Positions 5,407-7,752 of a DNA stretch of 7,752 bases are shown here, piece after piece (position 1 is the first letter of the stretch; every line of letters starts with the position of its first letter). The DNA comes from Planctomycetota bacterium. GTDB lineage: Bacteria; Planctomycetota; Planctomycetia; Pirellulales; Pirellulaceae. Under the pieces are notes generated by a model. The model did no database searches, was not told the origin of the DNA, and saw only the letters and a program-made list of their open reading frames with translations. Where the stretch lies: positions 1-7,752 of the forward strand of contig JAJRVM010000051.1 in NCBI GenBank assembly GCA_024277285.1, read 5' to 3'. A program made the translations under genes and the position numbers.

Positions 5407-5910
5407 ATGTATCGCGTTTTTCATACTGGAGTCGTGTTGGCAGTAGCCGTGCACATGTTGTGCGGTTGCTGTTTGCACCATGCGCACGCGCATGGTGTCC
5501 GATCCGATGCGCGCGTCTCCGCAGTCGAAACCGGATGCTGCCATCATGGTGACCATTCCCATAAGCAGGCTGATGCCCATGGCCCCTATGCTGGCTATCC
5601 CTATGCTGGCCACCCGGGTGCTGGCCACTCGGGTGCTGGCCACTCGGGCGAGTTTAGCCTGAGCGATAGCGAGGCGCCGTTGGAGAACGGATCTTCCGAG
5701 CATCAGCACTGCGATGGCCAGAGCTGTGTATTTACGCGACCTGATACGGATGACTCGCCTGAGCTGCTTGTTGCTGGCGAGAGCGTAGTACCCGAGGTCG
5801 TTGTTCTTATTGCTCCTTCATTGAGTGTTCTCGAATTAGCTGCTGAGGCGTGTTGGCGCCCTGATGAACTACAGCGGCTCCATCTATTGAACCAAGCCTT
5901 CTTGCTTTGA
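5407..5910 (+). CDS. Small exported His/Cys-rich protein preceding the second adaptor
   Basis: A 167-aa protein of unknown function, probably periplasmic. A signal peptide (about 1-28) ends in LCGCCLHHAHA, itself rich in possible metal ligands. The mature part carries GCCHHGDHSH (43-52), four 5-residue repeats of the form [PS][YG]AG[HY] (60-79), HQHC (99-102) and GQSCVF (104-109), then an acidic stretch and a hydrophobic segment (about 128-148). The tail, LQRLHLLNQAFLL, resembles that of the minus-strand Cys-rich protein. The many His plus paired Cys residues suggest binding of Zn, Cu, Co or Ni ions. The ATG at 5407 has a good AGGAG site. It ends 161 bp before the second adaptor on the same strand and probably belongs to its transcription unit. 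I recall similar His-rich leader proteins beside planctomycete efflux adaptors, but give no family name. Confidence 0.75.
   Translation: MYRVFHTGVVLAVAVHMLCGCCLHHAHAHGVRSDARVSAVETGCCHHGDHSHKQADAHGPYAGYPYAGHPGAGHSGAGHSGEFSLSDSEAPLENGSSEHQHCDGQSCVFTRPDTDDSPELLVAGESVVPEVVVLIAPSLSVLELAAEACWRPDELQRLHLLNQAFLL
5584..5643 (+). repeat. 15-bp tandem repeat inside the His-rich gene
   Basis: Four in-frame 15-bp units encode PYAGY, PYAGH, PGAGH and SGAGH (residues 60-79). Units three and four differ by one base; units one and two differ at two bases. The repeat adds a His every five residues and is likely to change copy number between strains. Confidence 0.85.
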
Positions 5911-6054
5911 TTCGCCTTTTTCTTAGCTGAATTTCTAGGCTTTATGCTGCGCGCTCTGTCTGAGCTCGCGACCTTCTCGGCGTTGACGGTTTTCGTCTTG
6001 ATCCACGATCCGTCGAGACAAGCTAATGAAAAGAACTCGTCAAGAATCCACAAG

Positions 6055-6061
6055 AAGAAGG
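6055..6061 (+). promoter_or_regulatory. Weak ribosome binding site that decides the second adaptor start
   Basis: The purine run AAGAAGG (6055-6061) ends only one base before a TTG at 6063 but ten bases before the in-frame GTG at 6072. The spacing favours GTG 6072, though it is long and the site is imperfect. Confidence 0.4.
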
Positions 6062-6071
6062 TTTGAATTCT

Positions 6072-7676
6072 GTGAATCGTGTTACATCATCCGCGCGGAC
6101 CTTTACTGTTGCACGCAGGACGGACCGCCCTGAATCGATCGATCGTTCCGAACCGACCAGTGTGCCGACCGATGTGCCGACCACTCTACCGGCCGATATG
6201 CCGGTCGACGTGTCGGGCAACGTGTCGGGCAACGGGTCGGCCAATTCCAGGAGTGCCAGAAAAGTGTCGTTTCCAACTTTTACCGGTCGCCAGATACGAA
6301 TCGCTCTGACGATTCTTGTTGTCGGTATCGGCGTTGCAGCCGGCTACCATTTCCGTCATGCGTGGCTGCCTCAGGCGAGCGCGTTATTTGCTTCGGTGCA
6401 AGCACGTGTGCAAGGGGGGGAGAAATCCCCGGGTGCTGAGGGGGAGGATGAACATGCGGGGCACGATCATGCTGCGGGGGACGAGACGCTTTCGCTACAG
6501 TTGAGTCAGCAGGGACGCAAGAACGTCGGCTTGCAGTTGGCAACCATCGAGCTGCAAGATTTCTACCGCACGATCAACGTGCCGGCCATGGTGCAGGATC
6601 GTCCCGGGCGGACGCAGATCAAGGTCTCGGCACCGATGACTGGCATCGTGACTCGGATTTATCCGATCCGTGGCGAGGCGGTACCACCGGGCCAACCGCT
6701 GGTCGACCTCCGTTTGACGCACGAAGACCTGGTCGATACGCAGAGCGCGTTTTTGGAAACGGTCGAGCAGCTTGACGTCATCAAGCGTGAAGTCGCTCGG
6801 CTCGAGGATGTCACCTCGAGCGGTGCGATCGCGGGCAAACGGCTCTTGGAGCGGCAGTACGAGCAACAGCAAACAGAAGCGCGCCAACGTGCTCAGCAAC
6901 AAGCGTTGATTCTGCACGGCTTGACCGAACAGCAGGTGCGCCAAATCGAGTCGACACGCAGATTGCTTCAGAAGGTGACCATCTTCGCCCCGGAACCGAT
7001 CGAAACGCCTAACAACGTTGAAGATGAGTATCTGCTTCAGGTCTCGACGATCGAGACCGGTCCTGGTGAACATGTGGTTGCGGGTGGCCCATTGTGTGTG
7101 CTGAGCGATCACGCCACGTTGTACATCGAAGGAAAAGGCTTTGAAGAAGATGCTGCCGAACTGAATGCCGCTGCTAACAAAGGATTACCGATCACCGCGA
7201 TTATCGATGCCAACGGCAAGGGTCCGCACATCGTCAACGATCTGAAGGTCCTCTATGTAGAAAACCAAGTCGAACTGCAATCGCGTGCGTTGCGATTCTA
7301 TGTGCGGTTGCCGAACGAACTGGTTCGCAACGTGAAGACCGACGATGGTCATCGGTTTATTGGCTGGCGGTTCAAGCCAGGGCAGCGCGTGCAATTGCAG
7401 ATCCCGGTCGAGCATTGGAGTGACCGAATCGTCCTGCCGATCGAATCGGTCGTTGAAGATGGCGTGGATTGGTTCGTTTTTCAACAGAATGGCGATCGTT
7501 TCGATCGCAAGCCGGTGCATGTTGAATACCGCGATCAGCGTTGGGCTGTGATCGCCAGCGATGGTAGCCTGTTTCCGGGCGATGTTGTGGCGACGACGGG
7601 CGCCTACCAGATCCACTTGGCCATGAAAAATAAATCGGGTGGCGGGATCGATCCTCATGCCGGTCACAATCACTAG
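6072..7676 (+). CDS. RND efflux periplasmic adaptor (CzcB/CusB-like) with His-rich ends
   Basis: A 534-aa membrane-fusion protein expected to bridge an RND pump and the TolC-like channel. Residues 1-72 are a polar Pro/Thr/Ser-rich cytoplasmic stretch, partly built from 12-bp repeats. One membrane segment follows (about 75-93), then a His cluster, HAGHDH (128-133). The first lipoyl half reads APMTGIVTRIYPIRGEAV (187-204). A Gln/Arg-rich helical hairpin spans about 217-303. The second lipoyl half and beta-barrel follow (about 304-445; ETGPGEHVVAGGPL, LYIEGKGFEED). The membrane-proximal domain has RIVLPIESVVEDG (452-464) and FPGDVVATTGAY. The protein ends DPHAGHNH, close to the internal His cluster. 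I prefer GTG 6072 on ribosome-site spacing; TTG 6063 adds three residues. His clusters and the His-rich neighbour suggest divalent ions such as Zn, Co, Ni or Cd, unlike the Cys-based left adaptor. A pump gene is expected right of the window. Confidence 0.92.
   Translation: MNRVTSSARTFTVARRTDRPESIDRSEPTSVPTDVPTTLPADMPVDVSGNVSGNGSANSRSARKVSFPTFTGRQIRIALTILVVGIGVAAGYHFRHAWLPQASALFASVQARVQGGEKSPGAEGEDEHAGHDHAAGDETLSLQLSQQGRKNVGLQLATIELQDFYRTINVPAMVQDRPGRTQIKVSAPMTGIVTRIYPIRGEAVPPGQPLVDLRLTHEDLVDTQSAFLETVEQLDVIKREVARLEDVTSSGAIAGKRLLERQYEQQQTEARQRAQQQALILHGLTEQQVRQIESTRRLLQKVTIFAPEPIETPNNVEDEYLLQVSTIETGPGEHVVAGGPLCVLSDHATLYIEGKGFEEDAAELNAAANKGLPITAIIDANGKGPHIVNDLKVLYVENQVELQSRALRFYVRLPNELVRNVKTDDGHRFIGWRFKPGQRVQLQIPVEHWSDRIVLPIESVVEDGVDWFVFQQNGDRFDRKPVHVEYRDQRWAVIASDGSLFPGDVVATTGAYQIHLAMKNKSGGGIDPHAGHNH
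6210..6240 (+). repeat. 12-bp tandem repeat in the second adaptor's N-terminal coding region
   Basis: GTGTCGGGCAAC occurs at 6210-6221 and 6222-6233, followed by a partial copy, GGGTCGG. It encodes VSGNVSGNGS. The preceding stretch (about 6160-6209) looks like an older, degenerate form of a similar repeat (VPTDVPTTLPADMPVD). The encoded segment is cytoplasmic and probably disordered. Confidence 0.75.
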
Positions 7677-7752
7677 AGAGTCCAGAGACTAGAGCTGAGA
7701 GTCCAGAGACTAGAGCTGAGAGTCCAGAGACTAGAGCTGAGAGTCCAGAGAC
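7676..7752. repeat. 21-bp tandem repeat after the right adaptor, cut by the window edge
   Basis: Three exact 21-bp units (starting TCCAGAGACTAGAG at 7681, 7702 and 7723) and nine bases of a fourth run to the window end; GAGAGTC at 7676 adds part of an earlier unit. The array starts at the last base of the stop codon TAG. Because it runs off the edge, the total length is unknown. It should lie between adaptor and pump genes and shares the word CTAGAGAGTC with the left window edge. Confidence 0.9.

Noticed and set aside
7676..7752. CRISPR array
   Set aside because: The 21-bp units are directly contiguous with no unique spacers; this is a simple tandem repeat.

Overview
The window holds the inner parts of two heavy-metal-type RND efflux loci that point away from each other, with one outer-membrane channel gene between them. 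The organism is probably a planctomycete (Pirellulales-like). This rests on family resemblance recalled from memory, not on a search: small Cys-rich secreted proteins placed in front of efflux genes, an adaptor carrying WCxEHGV motifs, weak or absent Shine-Dalgarno sites, and long structured intergenic repeats.

Layout, left to right. A GACTCTC repeat and a GC-rich hairpin (1-32) lie just downstream of a leftward periplasmic adaptor gene (50-1705, minus; CusB/CzcB type). Upstream of it, on the same strand, is a small exported Cys-rich protein (1913-2338, minus). A structured repeat of about 158 bp follows (2494-2651), then a possible promoter/operator. Rightward genes begin with a second small exported Cys/His-rich protein (2919-3308), a terminator-like hairpin (3325-3349) and a CusC/CzcC-like TolC-family outer-membrane protein (3414-4790). 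A second copy of the long repeat lies at 4844-5003 in inverted orientation, about 94% identical to the first by hand alignment. After a gene-free leader come a third small exported protein, rich in His and Cys (5407-5910), and a second adaptor (6072-7676, plus). The window ends in a 21-bp tandem repeat that starts at the adaptor stop codon.

How the parts may work together. Each adaptor would join an inner-membrane RND pump to an outer-membrane channel and move metal ions out across the envelope. No pump gene lies in the window; in this gene order the pumps are expected just beyond each edge. Only one channel gene is visible, so both adaptors may share it. Each transcription unit starts with a small secreted Cys/His-rich protein, a plausible periplasmic metal chaperone, buffer or sensor. 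No function can be proved from sequence.

The most notable feature is the symmetry. The Cys-rich gene plus TolC gene sit between inverted copies of a long repeat, with an adaptor arm on each side reading outward. Recombination between the repeats would turn the channel gene to read with the left arm instead of the right. This is a hypothesis; the repeats may only be a dispersed intergenic element inserted twice.
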